A stretch of DNA of 64,000 nucleotides from the NCBI RefSeq assembly GCF_000189635.1, contig NW_002476174.1:186001-250000 (forward strand). Reading direction: 5' to 3'. Both the position numbers and the translations under genes were made by a program. The notes below the pieces were generated by a model, which did not search any database, had not been told where the DNA came from, and saw only the letters and a program-made list of their open reading frames with translations. Source of the DNA: Tetrahymena thermophila SB210. Its lineage: Eukaryota > Ciliophora > Oligohymenophorea > Hymenostomatida > Tetrahymenidae. Positions 27,507-39,793 of the stretch are shown here, in pieces. Numbering within the stretch: the stretch's first letter is position 1; the number at the start of each line of letters is the position of its first letter.

Positions 27507-28587
27507 TGATTTAAAAATAGACTAACTGAAACAAATTAATATCTCATATTTTATCCAAACTAGCCTTCTAGAATTGAGCCAAACAAAAAATCAGTTAGTT
27601 ACTTTAAAAAATAATTAAAATATAAAATTTTGAAGAAATAATAAATTCATATATACAATAACCATAAATAAATAATTATGTTGAACTTACCTACCTACTT
27701 ACCTACCATTAATAAATTATAAAATGAATTAAATTACATTTCAACAAAAAAAAAGGTCTTTAATACAGTGTCTTTCTGCTTATCTCAACTTCTATTATAA
27801 ATAAAGTTAAATAAAAAATGTAAATGTGGCATTTAACAAAATTTTAAGCAAATAAATTTCTTTCTGAATGATTAATCAGATTGACCCTGCATACATAGAT
27901 ACATACATACATACTGTGAGGTAAAAATTAATAAATTACTACTAATAACTAACTAATAAATCAAACAACATAAAGAATTTAAAAGGTTATAAAAATCTTT
28001 AGACATCTACAAAAAATTTCTATTTACATCAATATTAACCAACTAACTAACTATGTATATCTTCTCATTAATCTTTTTCTCTTTATATAAAAATTTTTCT
28101 CAACTTAATGTAAAAATCTGATTAAGTTTGTTTGTACTTTTACTTCTATGAATTTATATTATTAAATAAATAAATAAATAAATAAATAATTCAATCATGA
28201 AAACTAGAATTTCTTAAAAAATAAACTCGAAATTCTCATCATTTATTTTTTAATGTTCTCAAAAAATAAGAAAAAAAAATTTAATTAAGAGCAAATCTAC
28301 TTTTTTTTTACTCAAACCTTTAAATAAAAGTTTATTTCAAAAATAAAACGAAAGTGAATAAAAAAATAAAGTAGGGTTAAACAAATTCAAAAAATAAAAT
28401 TTATTTAAAAAAAAATTAAAAAAACTTTGATAACATTTTTTAATTATAAATAAATGAGCTTATTTTATAGATTTAAAAATAAAATTTATACTAAATAGAA
28501 CTATAAATTAATACTTACAAAAATTATAATTTAAATTGGATTAATGCATTTTTATTTATTGAAAACATTTTGAAATATATTATCTTC
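27507..28587. other. Convergent intergenic spacer
   Basis: 3' flanks of the kinase-like gene (+) and the PDI-like gene (-). AT-rich with short ACCT, ATAC and AAAT repeats; no gene seen. Confidence 0.6.
28163..28190. repeat. AAAT microsatellite
   Basis: About seven tandem AAAT units in the convergent spacer. Confidence 0.85.
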
Positions 28588-30626
28588 TCATAAATCTTGT
28601 TTTTAAGAGCCACCTAATGGTAAAGGTACGCTGATTTGAAGATCTCTGACCCATTGCTTTTTAAAATAAATGAAAATTATTAACTAAAATAAATTAAGTA
28701 ATTATATTTACATTTAAAAATTTAGAGATACTTTCAATCTTAAGAGGTCCTTTATAACCTTAAGGATTTTATTTATAATATTAAGGATAGACTACAAATT
28801 TAGGTGCTTAATCAATATTGAGATACTATACCTATATACATTTTTAATTGATAAATTTAACAGCTTTTTTTATAATTAAATTGTTACCTCATTTTTGTTA
28901 AGATCAAAAGTGGCGATTTTTAAAAGATGTTCATACTGAATAGCTGGTATCTCATTCACAAATTTTTTTAAGAAATCAAAGTATTATTTTGCTGAATTCT
29001 TATCCTTGCTATCCCAAAATAGTATAAAATAGCTAAACTTATCTTTAATTACTTTTTCTTTGAAGTTTTAACCAACTAACTTATAAATTTTATTCTGTTC
29101 TTATTATTTAAGCTATTCTTCAGTTGGAAGCTCTTCACTTCTTAAGTGGACTTCTATCACTTTTTTTCTAGCATCATCAATAAATTTATTAATATTTTCA
29201 GATACCATTTAATTTTATTTATCATAAATGTATTTAGTGATTCCAAAACTGTTGTAATCTAAAGTAGAAATTCCTATAAATGGAAGATCTTACACACCTC
29301 TAACATCATAAAGTTGAATGAACTCTTTTGTTTCGTCTGAGTAGTATTGGATAACGAAAACCATTCTTTCATATCTAAGTTCTAATTAATTATTATTTTG
29401 AAAATTTATTTAAAAAAAAATTCAACTTTTTGTGAAAAAATCAAAATTACCTTCTTCTTTGTTGTAAAGAGCAGCCTTACGGAACTCTTAAATTACTTGT
29501 GAGTTATCAACGTTGGGATCCAAAAATAAATGAATTTGACTTTCTACTGAGCTAGCAAAAACTCTAACATAGCTTTCAGCATTTAATTCTTCGACTAAAT
29601 TGATAGATTCAACTAAAACATAGTCCTTAATCCATTCAACATGATCAAAACTTCCTTCGTAGAAATGATAGTGTTTCTCTTCAGGGAATTAATTATTTTT
29701 GACAAAGCATACAAAAGGTAATTTTGAATCTTTTAATTCAGGAATTTGATTTAAGAGTGATTAATCAGTAATTAATCTAACTTCTTGAATATCCATGTTT
29801 GTAAATAATTCATAATTTTATTCTTTTTCTTGTAGTAAGTCAATGAATGTACTATTGTTGCTTCCTATCAAAACTTTCTTTTTTTCATTTACCTTCATAT
29901 ATTCTTTCAGTTCTTCCTAAATTAGGTTAATAAAATCATTTTTTAAAACTCAATAAAATAAAATCATTAAAAATATGATTTTTCTTCTTAAAAAAAGATT
30001 TACTTCAGTTTTTATTTCCTTTATAGAGTTTTCTATCTTGCCTTTGATGAATGAAAGGATTTATTCTTTGTTATATTCTCCTTCATAATTTATTTGATTT
30101 CCTTAAATAAATAGTATAAGTTAATGCTTTTGTTCGTTGCTATAAGATATTTTAAGGAAAGATAGAATTTCTTTGTCTTATGAGCTATCAACAGTTCCAA
30201 ATAAGGCAACTGGAAGCTATTTAGCTAATCTATACTCTGAGATTTCTTTAGCTGCTTCTCCTAAAATTTGTTCGATTTCTTGATTAATTTCACTACATTT
30301 TAAAAATAAAATTCATTTAATTAAATGAATATTCAAAGCTTTAACTAAAATACCCTTCATGGAGATAGACAACTACTAATTTTGATTACTATATGATAAG
30401 CTTTAGACTATTATATTCTAATTAAAATAATTGTTTATTATCTATCTCTTATTTGCTACTTTCTTCTTTTACTTCAGGTTCTACTTCTATTTAATATAAA
30501 ATGCATGGCTTAGTCATATTTTCTACGATTTTAAAACTTTAATTTACTTTCGACAACTTGTAAAAGCTAGGCTAATGGGAGCAAACAAATTATCAAGAGA
30601 ATTTGCAATTTATAATTAAATTTCAT
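28588..30626 (-). CDS. PDI-like ER protein lacking CXXC, about 559 aa
   Basis: Exons on the minus strand: 30626-30354 (containing a 25-nt insertion at 30547-30523, listed separately), 30292-30004, 29916-29451, 29381-28888, 28825-28712, 28656-28588. The N-terminus is a clear signal peptide (Lys, then a Leu/Ile-rich core, then Ala-Gln). The body has repeated thioredoxin-fold hallmarks: LVVVYLHEG, LPVALFGTVD, YFILFWDSKD and the late block APKFVVYPQYY...GYKGPL, the usual PDI beta-strand pattern ending in a tyrosine-rich strand and a FLN/FLE helix. The protein ends KQDL, a variant of the KDEL ER-retention signal. No CXXC active site exists anywhere, so it cannot act as a dithiol oxidoreductase; a chaperone or scaffold role like that of redox-inactive PDI relatives is inferred. 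It is divergently transcribed from the prenyltransferase gene. Confidence 0.82.
30523..30547 (-). other. Possible 25-nt intron or +1 frameshift
   Basis: The signal-peptide frame from ATG 30626 and the downstream PDI frame differ by one base. Removing a 25-nt segment that starts GTAAAT and ends CGTAG restores the frame exactly with phase 1 on both sides. Twenty-five nt is the Paramecium intron size and is far below the other introns here. The alternatives are a programmed or mutational +1 shift, or an assembly error. Confidence 0.5.
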
Positions 30627-31128
30627 TTTTTTAAAATTTTTTAAATATTAATACAGATTTTTTTGATAATAATTATTATTATTTAGATTTTATATAATCT
30701 TGTAAAGCTTTTAAATCTATATTTTGTTTGATGACTTATTTACGCGTATCTTTTAATTATAAATTGATTGTGAAATTAACTGCAAAATTTTTACGTGTTG
30801 ATAAAAGAAATAAATGATAATTGATTATAATTAATTATAATTGAGAAGAGTCTACTTTATAATAAAAAAATTTATATCTATTCTTTGATATTCTTTTTTA
30901 AAGAAATACAAATTTCAAAATTGTTATCAAAAAAAGTTTACTTAAAGAATATTCGAATTTATGTACAATTAATTCTTGGATATGCTTGATGGTTTATTTT
31001 ATTCCAGAAAAAAATTTTAACTTGTTTGATAAAAATAATATTCATTAAATTTTAATTAATTTACTTTAAATAAGCAAGCACTCTAAACACAAAATAAGCC
31101 CATTTGTAAATTTATAAAGTTTTAAGAA
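30627..31128. other. Divergent promoter region
   Basis: 502-base spacer between two divergent start codons; AT-rich. It must contain both promoters, but no individual site can be assigned. Confidence 0.6.
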
Positions 31129-33069
31129 ATGAGACAATTTTTAAAGAGTCTAGCAGTCCTATAAAAGTCCTCTAAATTAAATAGCAATTTTGGTAGTGTA
31201 AGAGAAAGCCAACCAAAAGAAAAACTGAGCGATTTTGAAAAATCTTAAAATGTATACTTTTATGATGAATGTAAATAGAAAAAGTATGATTCACCAAATT
31301 TAATTAAATAATTTAGGATAATATGATGAGACTTGTTGATGAACTTGATGAAATGCATTTAGGTATCTTATCTTGAGCTAAATTAGCCCTTATTTTACTA
31401 TTTTTTAAAGTTACTTCTAACATAAAATGCAAGGTATCAAAATATAAAAACAGCAGGGGCTAAAAACAAAAACAGATTACAGTAATGCAAATGAAGAGTT
31501 ATTTAAGCAATTTAAATCTAATTCAGCAAACGAGGCATTTAATCTTATTTAAGATCACTTAAAGATCTTTTATCAACAAATTAAGGAAGAAATAGTATAA
31601 ATTTATAGAATTATATTAAGCGAGCTTTATTCAAATTTATTTTTCAACATAAAAATTTAGCTTAAATCAGATCATGATTATGTGAATAAAATATCTGGAC
31701 ACTACTATTCAAAAGAAGGAAAGTTAGTGAGACCTTCACTCAATTTCTTATTATCTTAAATCTTGTTTGATGGCACAACATAAGAATTCTTTGAGAAAGT
31801 AATAAATAACAAATAATATTTAATTTCAATATCAATCAACACTTTCAAAATCAGTTTCTTTAAATTTACAATTATTATTTAAAATAAAGAAAGATTTAGT
31901 AGAAAAATAAAGACTTTGGGCTGCCGTTATTGAGGTATTTTTAAAGCAAATTGCATTAATTAAATGATTAATATTTAAATAAAATAGAATATTCACGTTT
32001 CATCTCTAGTGCATGATGATATTATAGGTAGATACATATAAGTATTACAAATAATTTAGAATAAAATAATATTCTTTATGTAGATAATGCATTTACAAGA
32101 AGAGGTTTAGAAACTGCTCATGTAAAATTTGGACATAGAGAAGCTGTTTTTTCAGGGGATTATATTATAGGAAGATCAGGACAATAAATTTCACGTTTTA
32201 ATGATATTAGGATGTATTAAATATATTCCCATATTATGGAAAACCTCACTCATGTAAATTCTTTTAAGTATTTTTATTGGTGGGTTATTCTAATCATAAA
32301 TAAAAAACATTTTTTAGGGTGAAATTAACTAAGCTAATTCAAAAAGAACCTATAAATATGATTTGGATGAAATAATTAACTAATACATATTAAAGACCTA
32401 TTACAAGACTGCTTCTTTAATGGCATTTAGTGCTTAAGGAGTTGGCATAATTTTGAATTAGGATTTCCATAACTAAGAATGCTTATTTAAGTTTGCTCAG
32501 CATCTAGGTATCAGCTTTTAATTAGCAGACGATATGCTTGATTATACTAGTGACTCTGCTTAACTAGGTAAAGCAGCTCTAGCTGATTTAAAAGAAGGTA
32601 ATGTAACAGGACCAGTGTTATTTGCCCTTGAAGAAATAGATGGTACTGAAGAACACAGATAAATAACAGCTATGCTTTAAAAGCATCCTAAAGGACTAGA
32701 TGATAACTAAGTTAAAATAGGTAGATATATACTTTAGCATTTAAACATACATTTATATTTATATTTTATAAATTTTTTAATGTTATAAAATAAACAAAAA
32801 ACATAAATTTTTCTTTCAATTACTGTAAAATTAAAAATTAAAAATTTTAAATTGAACAAAATTAAACTCATTTTTTATGCAACCAAATAGTTGACTAATT
32901 AGTTAAGAAAACATATGGCTTAGAAAAAACAACTAACTTAGCACTTATTCATAGTTAAAGAGCTTTAGAAAATCTTCAAAACTTGAAAGGAGTAAAAGAT
33001 ATTGAAAAAAAAGATGCTTATAAGAGCTTAAATTATTTGTTAATGAAGATCATAAAGAGAAAGAGTTGA
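31129..33069 (+). CDS. COQ1: Polyprenyl diphosphate synthase, 434 aa, probably mitochondrial
   Basis: Exons 31129-31251, 31317-31362, 31434-31594, 31661-31798, 31890-31934, 31988-32027, 32084-32253, 32318-32720 and 32891-33069; 435 codons with all phases consistent. It is a trans-isoprenyl diphosphate synthase, which chains isopentenyl diphosphate onto an allylic primer; in this family the long product is usually the ubiquinone side chain. Visible motifs: GHYYSKEGKLVRP near residue 125, the first Asp-rich motif DDIID (181-185) followed by NAFTRRG, the GDYIIGRS helix, and the second motif in FQLADDMLD (Asp312, 313, 316). The N-terminus (MRQFLKSLAVLQKSSK) is basic, hydroxylated and acid-free, as in mitochondrial presequences. 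An intron splits the first DDxxD codon. Length fits COQ1/PDSS1. The short-chain (geranylgeranyl) alternative is less likely given the N-terminal extension. Confidence 0.9.
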
Positions 33070-33541
33070 AAATGAGTAGTAGGTAGAAGTAAATTAGAGA
33101 GACAATATAAAAAATAACCTAATTACTTATCTTTATTTTAATTAAAATAGATAAGTAGTTAATTAATTAATTAATTAATTATTCAAATAAGTTTTTATCT
33201 TTTAATCAAACTTAAACATAAATAAATAAATTAATAAATAAATAATAAAATAAACAAATAATTAAAAAGTAACTTAAATACATAAATAAATATTAAAAAA
33301 CTTATTAAATAGAACAAAAAGTAAAGTGTTGTCTTTAACACAAAACTTAAAACAAACTTCTTTATCATTAATTTTAAAACGAAAAAATGGCTTTTTGAAA
33401 AATTTTGAGAATCTAATATTCTATTTATCAATCAATCTATTAATTTTATATACATTTATACATCAATATTTATTTAAAATCTATTAGGATAATATTTTTA
33501 ATTATTTAATTTACCAAATACAAATAAATAAACATGTTTAA
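33070..33541. other. Convergent intergenic spacer
   Basis: 3' flanks of the prenyltransferase (+) and the Ies2-like gene (-), with TTAA and AAAT simple repeats. No gene seen. Confidence 0.6.
33159..33182. repeat. TTAA tandem repeat
   Basis: Six tandem TTAA units; self-complementary, so it can also pair with itself. Confidence 0.85.
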
Positions 33542-35221
33542 TCAGCTTGATTCTTCCATTAATTTTGAACTATCTTCTTCAATTTCTTTTTTATTATTTA
33601 TGTCATTATTGTTACTTTCATTATCTTTTTGATCATTTTAACCACTTACAACATTTTATTATTAACTTAGATTTTAATCTTCATTTTAAATTGTTTAACT
33701 TTCTAGGTCTCCCATTAAGTTATTTTCAAAAACAACAGGGAAAGGATTCAACAAAGGATGAAACGCTGTCTTTGTTATACTTACTATAGAGCCTTAAGAG
33801 TTATTTAATATTCTTATGCGGGGCATGCCTTATGGTAATTTACGATACTGATGATTAATTTTATTGTCTTTTTCTATTTCTTCTTTTTCCTTTCTCTTCT
33901 TTTATTTTGTTCCTGCTTCATTAAGAATTTTATCAACAGTTTAACGTTTTAAATCTTCTATCTGTTTTTGCATTTAAGCTCTTCTTTTCTCCTCTTTTTC
34001 AATCTTTTTCATTTAATCCTCTTCAGTTACAAACTTATTTTTTTTTCTGCTTGACTTTTACCATTAAATTAATGTCCATAAAAATTTATTTTAATTAACT
34101 AAAAAATACTTAATTAGGTAGTTGAAGATACTCAGTTTCCACTTAACCTGACATATTATTTTTCACAATATTTTTTTATCTTTTAGTAAGCTTTTGATAG
34201 TTTGGGTCTTCAGAGAGATTTGAATCACTCAGATTTTCTAAATCTTTAAATCTTTAACTCAACTTAGCTATGGGTCTCTCATTAGTAGCATAACGTTCTA
34301 ACTTTTCTAATTCTTCATTTTCATCGTCTTCTTCAAAATTATCAACATCTTCACCATCCTCCTAAAATAAAAAAAGTTTTATTAAAACCAATATTTTAAT
34401 ATTTAAAATTTAATTAATTAGCAAAATTTCTGATTATTTTTTTAACAAGACTTTAATATCTAAAAATATTTATTACTCCTAAATGCGCTAATTCTTCTTC
34501 AAGTTCACCTTCTAATTCTAAAAGTTTTGCTTCGTCTTCACTTCCTTGCATCTCCTCTTCATCTTCTTCATCAGCTTCAATATCTGAATCAACAACTTAT
34601 TTTTTTCCTTTCTTGAGTTTCTTTTAGGGTTATTCTTCTTTGTATGGCTATTTACATTTTAGCGCCAACAAAATAAATATTAATTATTGTCAAAAATTAA
34701 TATTCATAAAGTAGCACGCAAAAAAAAATGAATTAAATGAGGAAGTTACTTTTTCGCTTTCTTCTTCTAACAAATCATCATCATGCTATCCTTTTCTTCT
34801 TCTTGAACTATATCTGCTTGCTATTTGACCTTTCTATTATTATTATTTTTATAATCATTTAACCACTTTCTTTTAAAATTTAAATAGAAATATTATTTAT
34901 TTACCTTTTAAGATTAAGGAGGAGGAGGTGGTGGAGGTTATGTTTTCTTGTTTTTGTTATTTTTAGATACTGCAGATTAACTCACTACAGGCACTTAGGG
35001 AGCAACAGCTCCCCTTTTTCCAGGCTTTCTTCCTCTTGTTTTATTTTGCTAATTATTTTATTCCTGCAATTACTCCTAAATAAAATATTTATTTTAAATG
35101 CATAAATAAGCTGGTAGAAATACTATAAATTAAAAGTAACTACTTCCTCTTCTAAAGCAGGTAGATCAACATCCGCTTCGAATGCTACTTCTCCTCTTAA
35201 TACAAACTCTACTCTATACAT
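33542..35221 (-). CDS. Ies2/INO80B-like (PAPA-1) chromatin subunit, 422 aa
   Basis: Exons on the minus strand: 35221-35144, 35075-34905, 34833-34750, 34647-34477, 34361-34110, 34054-33542; all introns are phase 0, 423 codons in all. The first donor could lie 3 nt further on. An AT-hook (RGRKP, residues 40-44) and a Pro-run of seven are followed by a long acidic region rich in Asp/Glu. The core matches the INO80 complex subunit B pattern: LTKRQ (226-230), the YLQLP block just before the fourth intron junction, then a basic, charged helix of the PAPA-1 type (276-300). The C-terminal MPRIRILNNSQGSIVSI segment resembles the final strand region of Ies2. INO80B usually ends in an HIT zinc finger, but no Cys/His cluster is seen here. 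Role inferred: nuclear DNA-binding subunit of an INO80-type nucleosome remodeller. Confidence 0.7.
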
Positions 35222-37134
35222 TTTTAACCTAAAACTATTTATTTATTTTAAATATCAAGAAGTTCTGATATGGAAAAATATGAGCTCTCCTAAAAAGTTT
35301 TGATAAAAATTAAATAATTTTTTTGCAATCGTATCTTGTATACTTGCTTTTCTCTCAGGATAAGTAAGATTCTAATAATTTATTTCCTCTAAAATCAAAA
35401 ATAAATTTTATTTTGAAATAATTTTAAAAATGATAAAAAGTAAATATAACAAAAAATATCTTGCTTCTTTTGAATAAAATCAAAAATTAAAATATTTATT
35501 TATTTATAAATTCTTTATGTAAACTTAATTATTAAATTTTATAAAATTCTAAAATGACATTTGAGCTAAATTAGATTAATATTTAATTATATTCATAATT
35601 TATTTAAAAAACATTTCCAAAAAAAAATAATTCGTATTTTGAGCTAAAATTAAAATAATGATTTTTTTTAATTATAAAAGTTTTCCTTTTAAAATAATTA
35701 AAAAATATTTTAATAAAAAATCGATTCAATTAAAAATCAATTTTTAAATCTTTAATATAAAATAAAATTTTAAGTTTGAAAAATCAAATTCAACTAGAAA
35801 TATTAAAGTAGAATGTAGTTTTTATTGCTGTTAATTTTAAATTTATAAAATAAATAAAAAAACAAAAATTTTTTTTAGTTTTTAAATATTGATTTCTAAT
35901 TAATTTAATTTACAGAATATTAAATTTAATAAAAATTCAATATTTTTAATTTATCAAACAAATTTCTTTTATTAGAAATAAAATTAATAAATTTTAAGTT
36001 TATTTCTAGAAATCATACTATTTAGAGAAAAAATAGATAATAAGTAAATACCACTTTTATTTAAATCAACCTTTTTATATTTAAGAAATTTAATTCAGGC
36101 TTTAAATGCAAAATAAATCGATAAATTAGGCATAATCTTACTTTTTAAATTTATTTTTTGATATTTTTTTCTAAATAAAGCTTTAAACTTTAAATTTAAA
36201 AAATATCAAAGTAAAATTCCTTCGACAAGTAAGTTTTAAATTTTACATCAAACCATATACTAAAATACACAAACTAACCCTTTACCAATGAATATTAAAA
36301 TTAATACTTTTTATTTATTTAAAATACCATAATGTTTTATTAGAGTAACTTTTACTAGTTAAAGGAATAAATTTACTTTATCAATAATAAAAAAGTTAAA
36401 AAAATTAGTTTTCATAAGAAAAAAAAACTATTTTTAAGTTTTTATAATCTAATGTGACGAAATTTTTTGAATATGAGATATGATTTATTTGATATATCAA
36501 TTATTTTAGAAAATAATTAAAAAGATAGTTGCTTGTTTATAAACTGGTAAAAAAGTAAGTATCTTTATTTATTTAATTTTGGAATCAATTTTGTAATTTG
36601 ATTTTAGAAAGAATACGTAATATTTAATTAAAAAAGTCATCTTTACTTTCCTTACACCTATTCTGTCTTGGTATGATTGTTAATGATGTAAAATGTTTTA
36701 AGCTAGTAAAATATAACTAAATTTATGTAAGATCGAAGAAGTAACAAAGAGAGACTAAAAGATATAGTGCTATATGCTCTAAATGATAAGTATGTTAAAA
36801 AAAAATAGTTCAAATTGTCTATGACCAAGTAAACATACTTATTTGAGATAAAACATAGGTATACATGAGCTTGTTAATATGTATAATTTTATTGTATGGC
36901 GATTAATCTTACTAAATTGAAAAAACAACAATATTTTGATAATAAATGTAATATCATTAGATATTAAATGTAAATTATTCATTTATTCATTCTAAGAAAT
37001 TATAATAAAAAAATTTAAAAAATATAATCTTCTCTTATTAATTAAACTATCACAAAAAAAAAAAGAAACAAAGAAAGAAAGTAAAAATTATAATAAAAGA
37101 ATTCTTTTGATATCTATTTTTCAAGACATTTTAA
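35222..37134. other. Divergent intergenic region, 1.9 kb
   Basis: Spacer between the Ies2-like (-) and E2 (+) start codons, among the most AT-rich stretches of the window. No gene supported on either strand; presumably promoters and untranslated leaders. Confidence 0.6.
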
Positions 37135-38712
37135 ATGGGTTAGAGTGCTTGCTGCATAAAAAATAATGACGATGAAAACCTTAATAAACAGAAAAAGAAG
37201 AATTTAAATCCTTAAAGTAAAGAGAAAAATGATGCTAGTGATTTAATGAAAAACAAACATGCCAAGTAGAGTCTTTCATAATCTTATGATTGTAATATAC
37301 CAGTGTATGAGAGGATAAGTGAAATAGAAACGAAAGAAGCACCCACTGCTAGCAAAACTTAAAATATAAAGAGTTAAAAAAAGAATAGCCCATATAATTA
37401 TACAGCTCATTATTCCTCTGAAGGAAACATACCAGATATGCAAATTGATAGCTAAGAAAATTATAAGGATTAGCTGATTGAAGATCCAAATAATTCTCCT
37501 GCTACTGCTGCTTTAGGATAAACTACTCCAAGAAATTATAGGAGAGATATTTAAGGGAATTAGAATTTTAAAACATTAAACCCTGAAAGAGTTTTAGATT
37601 TAAGTAATAATGCTAATAATCACCCCAACTCTTATAATAATTAAACTTTTTAGCACAATTAGCTTAGTCAAAGTAATATTTCTGACCCAACTGCTACCTA
37701 AAATTATAATGTAGCTAAACCTAAGAGCCCGTATACTATTAAAATGGAAGAATTTTAAAGGGTAAACTTAAAAAATATAAATAACCACTACTTAAATTTA
37801 AAAAATAGTGTTAGTAAATCAAAGTAAAGCTAGTAAAAAAGGCTATCTGACGCTCAACATTAAAATTTGTAAAAAAGAATAGAAAGAGAATTGGCTAGTA
37901 TTGTCAAGTCTATTGAATGTGATGAAGAAAAAGGAGGTGTTTTTTTTGCTTATGATGAATCAAATCTCTAATATATAAAAATTTTGATCACAGGAGCAGC
38001 TAACACTCCCTTTGCATATGGAATTTATGTTTTTGATATGTTCATCCCTGATGATTACCCTATTAATCCTCCAAAACTTAATTTCTAATCAACCTCAAAA
38101 GGTACTATAAGATTTTCTCCTCTACTACCCACAGACGGTAGAGTGTGCTTGAGTCTACTTAATATACATAATGGATAATAATTAATAGAGTCGGAGTAAT
38201 GGAGTGAATACACCTCTAACTTAACACAGGTGATACAAACAATTTAAAATGATATTCTCAATAGTGACTTATACTATTAAGAGCCAACCACTAACTACAA
38301 CCCTAATAAAAATAATAACGATTCAAGTTTAAATGTAAGTGACATGTACAACTAAGGATATTAAAATGTAGTTAGATACGCAAATATAGTTCATGCAATG
38401 GAAGAGTCGATTAAGTAGACTGATGGAAATTTTAAGGAATTTTCTAAATTGATTCAAACCCATTTCTCTCTTTTACAAAGCTAAATTATAGCCTAAATAA
38501 ATAAGTGGATAAATGAACAGTAAAATATAAATGAAGAAGATATAAAGCCTCTTTACACAGGAATAGTTTCTTAGCATAATCCAGAGATAGCTAAATCATT
38601 GCAAAATAATGGATTTAGTAAATAGGCATAAAACTAGCTTAAAAATTTATAGCAATAATTCAAGAAATTGAATTCAACCTTTAAAGAAGGTAAATAGTCT
38701 GTACTCAGTTGA
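37135..38712 (+). CDS. UBE2O/BIRC6-like ubiquitin-conjugating enzyme, 525 aa
   Basis: Single exon, ATG 37135 to TGA 38710-38712. Residues 1-245 are Ser/Asn/Gln-rich and probably disordered. The protein starts MGQSACCIK: Gly2 with a nearby Ser and two Cys is a good N-myristoylation plus palmitoylation signature, suggesting membrane anchoring. A UBC domain spans about 250-405: an N-terminal helix (RELASIVKS), the strand-rich core with YGIYVFDMFIPDDYP and PPKLNF, then the active-site segment GRVCLSLL with catalytic Cys338 and a downstream W..W-type helix region. The HPN motif of classical E2s is replaced (RFSPLL), as in the UBE2O/BIRC6 class, whose RFNPN/KVCLS block it resembles. It should accept ubiquitin from E1 as a thioester. 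A helical tail rich in Gln follows. It is convergent with the coiled-coil gene downstream. Confidence 0.88.
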
Positions 38713-39793
38713 GCCATAAACTGAAATAAATTTTCTATATTATTGATTTATTTATTTATTCTCCTAACATTTGATTAATTAAAAATTCCTTTGATGATAT
38801 TAAAAAAATTAGATTGCTTATAAGAATTTACTCATTAATTATTCTCCTCTTAACATAAAAAAATTAACTACACTTTAACCATTATTTAAGATATATTTAT
38901 TAATTAATTAATTTCTTCTCAATTTGATAATCCTATAAAACTCTCTTTGATTTAAAATAAATAAAACAAGTATAAAACTAAATATCTAAGGTAACAGTAC
39001 ATTTTTTATGCTAATAAAAAAAGGCTAAATTTAATAAATAAACAAATAAATTAAATCTTTGATAATAAACTAAACCAAACAATCAAACAAACACTTAGAA
39101 AAATGAATTTTTCTATATTTATTGTTTGATTGATATAATATATATTATAATAAGCTATTTTAACAAATATTTAATAAATAAAACAAATAAACTAACTAAC
39201 TAACTAACTATGTAATTTATTCATATGTTTTTCACTCTTTTACAAATTTTACTTCTTATTCAAAACTATTTTATTTAAACCAAAATAATTCAAAGTTTAA
39301 TTTATGTTATTAAATATAATATAAAAAAATTTTTGTTTAAACTAGAAAAATATGTTTTACTGCATCTTCAAATAAAAATAAAATTAAACACCTTTTCCAC
39401 GATTGGTTCAAAATAATCAATTTTTACTAATTTTCAAATTTTATAATATTTTCTTTCTACCGTATCTTTTTGTTTAGATTCTTCTTAAAGTAGTTCAAAA
39501 TATTATAAATTTTAATTTTTAAAATTTATTTTTGTTTTATTTAAATTTTTTATGAATGATTAATAATTTTAATTGTATTTACAATAGAGATAATCGATAC
39601 AATATTTATCAATTAATTATATAAGATAAAAATGTAAGTTTATTTAATACTTATTTATATTGATTTTGATATATATTTTTTGCATTTTTTTTAGTGTTTA
39701 TGTTTATTATAATTTTAATTTTAATTAGGATTTATTAATCGCGTATTTTAATTAATTTTATTTTTTAATCTTTTTTAAAATTAAAATTGAAAA
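38713..39793. other. Convergent intergenic spacer
   Basis: 3' flanks of the E2 gene (+) and the coiled-coil gene (-); AT-rich, with an ACTA tandem repeat at about 39190-39211. No gene seen. Confidence 0.6.
39190..39211. repeat. ACTA tandem repeat
   Basis: Five to six tandem ACTA units in noncoding DNA. Confidence 0.8.

Noticed and set aside
33547-33789. Plus-strand hydrophobic frame of 80 codons
   Set aside because: It is the antisense of the last exon of the Ies2-like gene.
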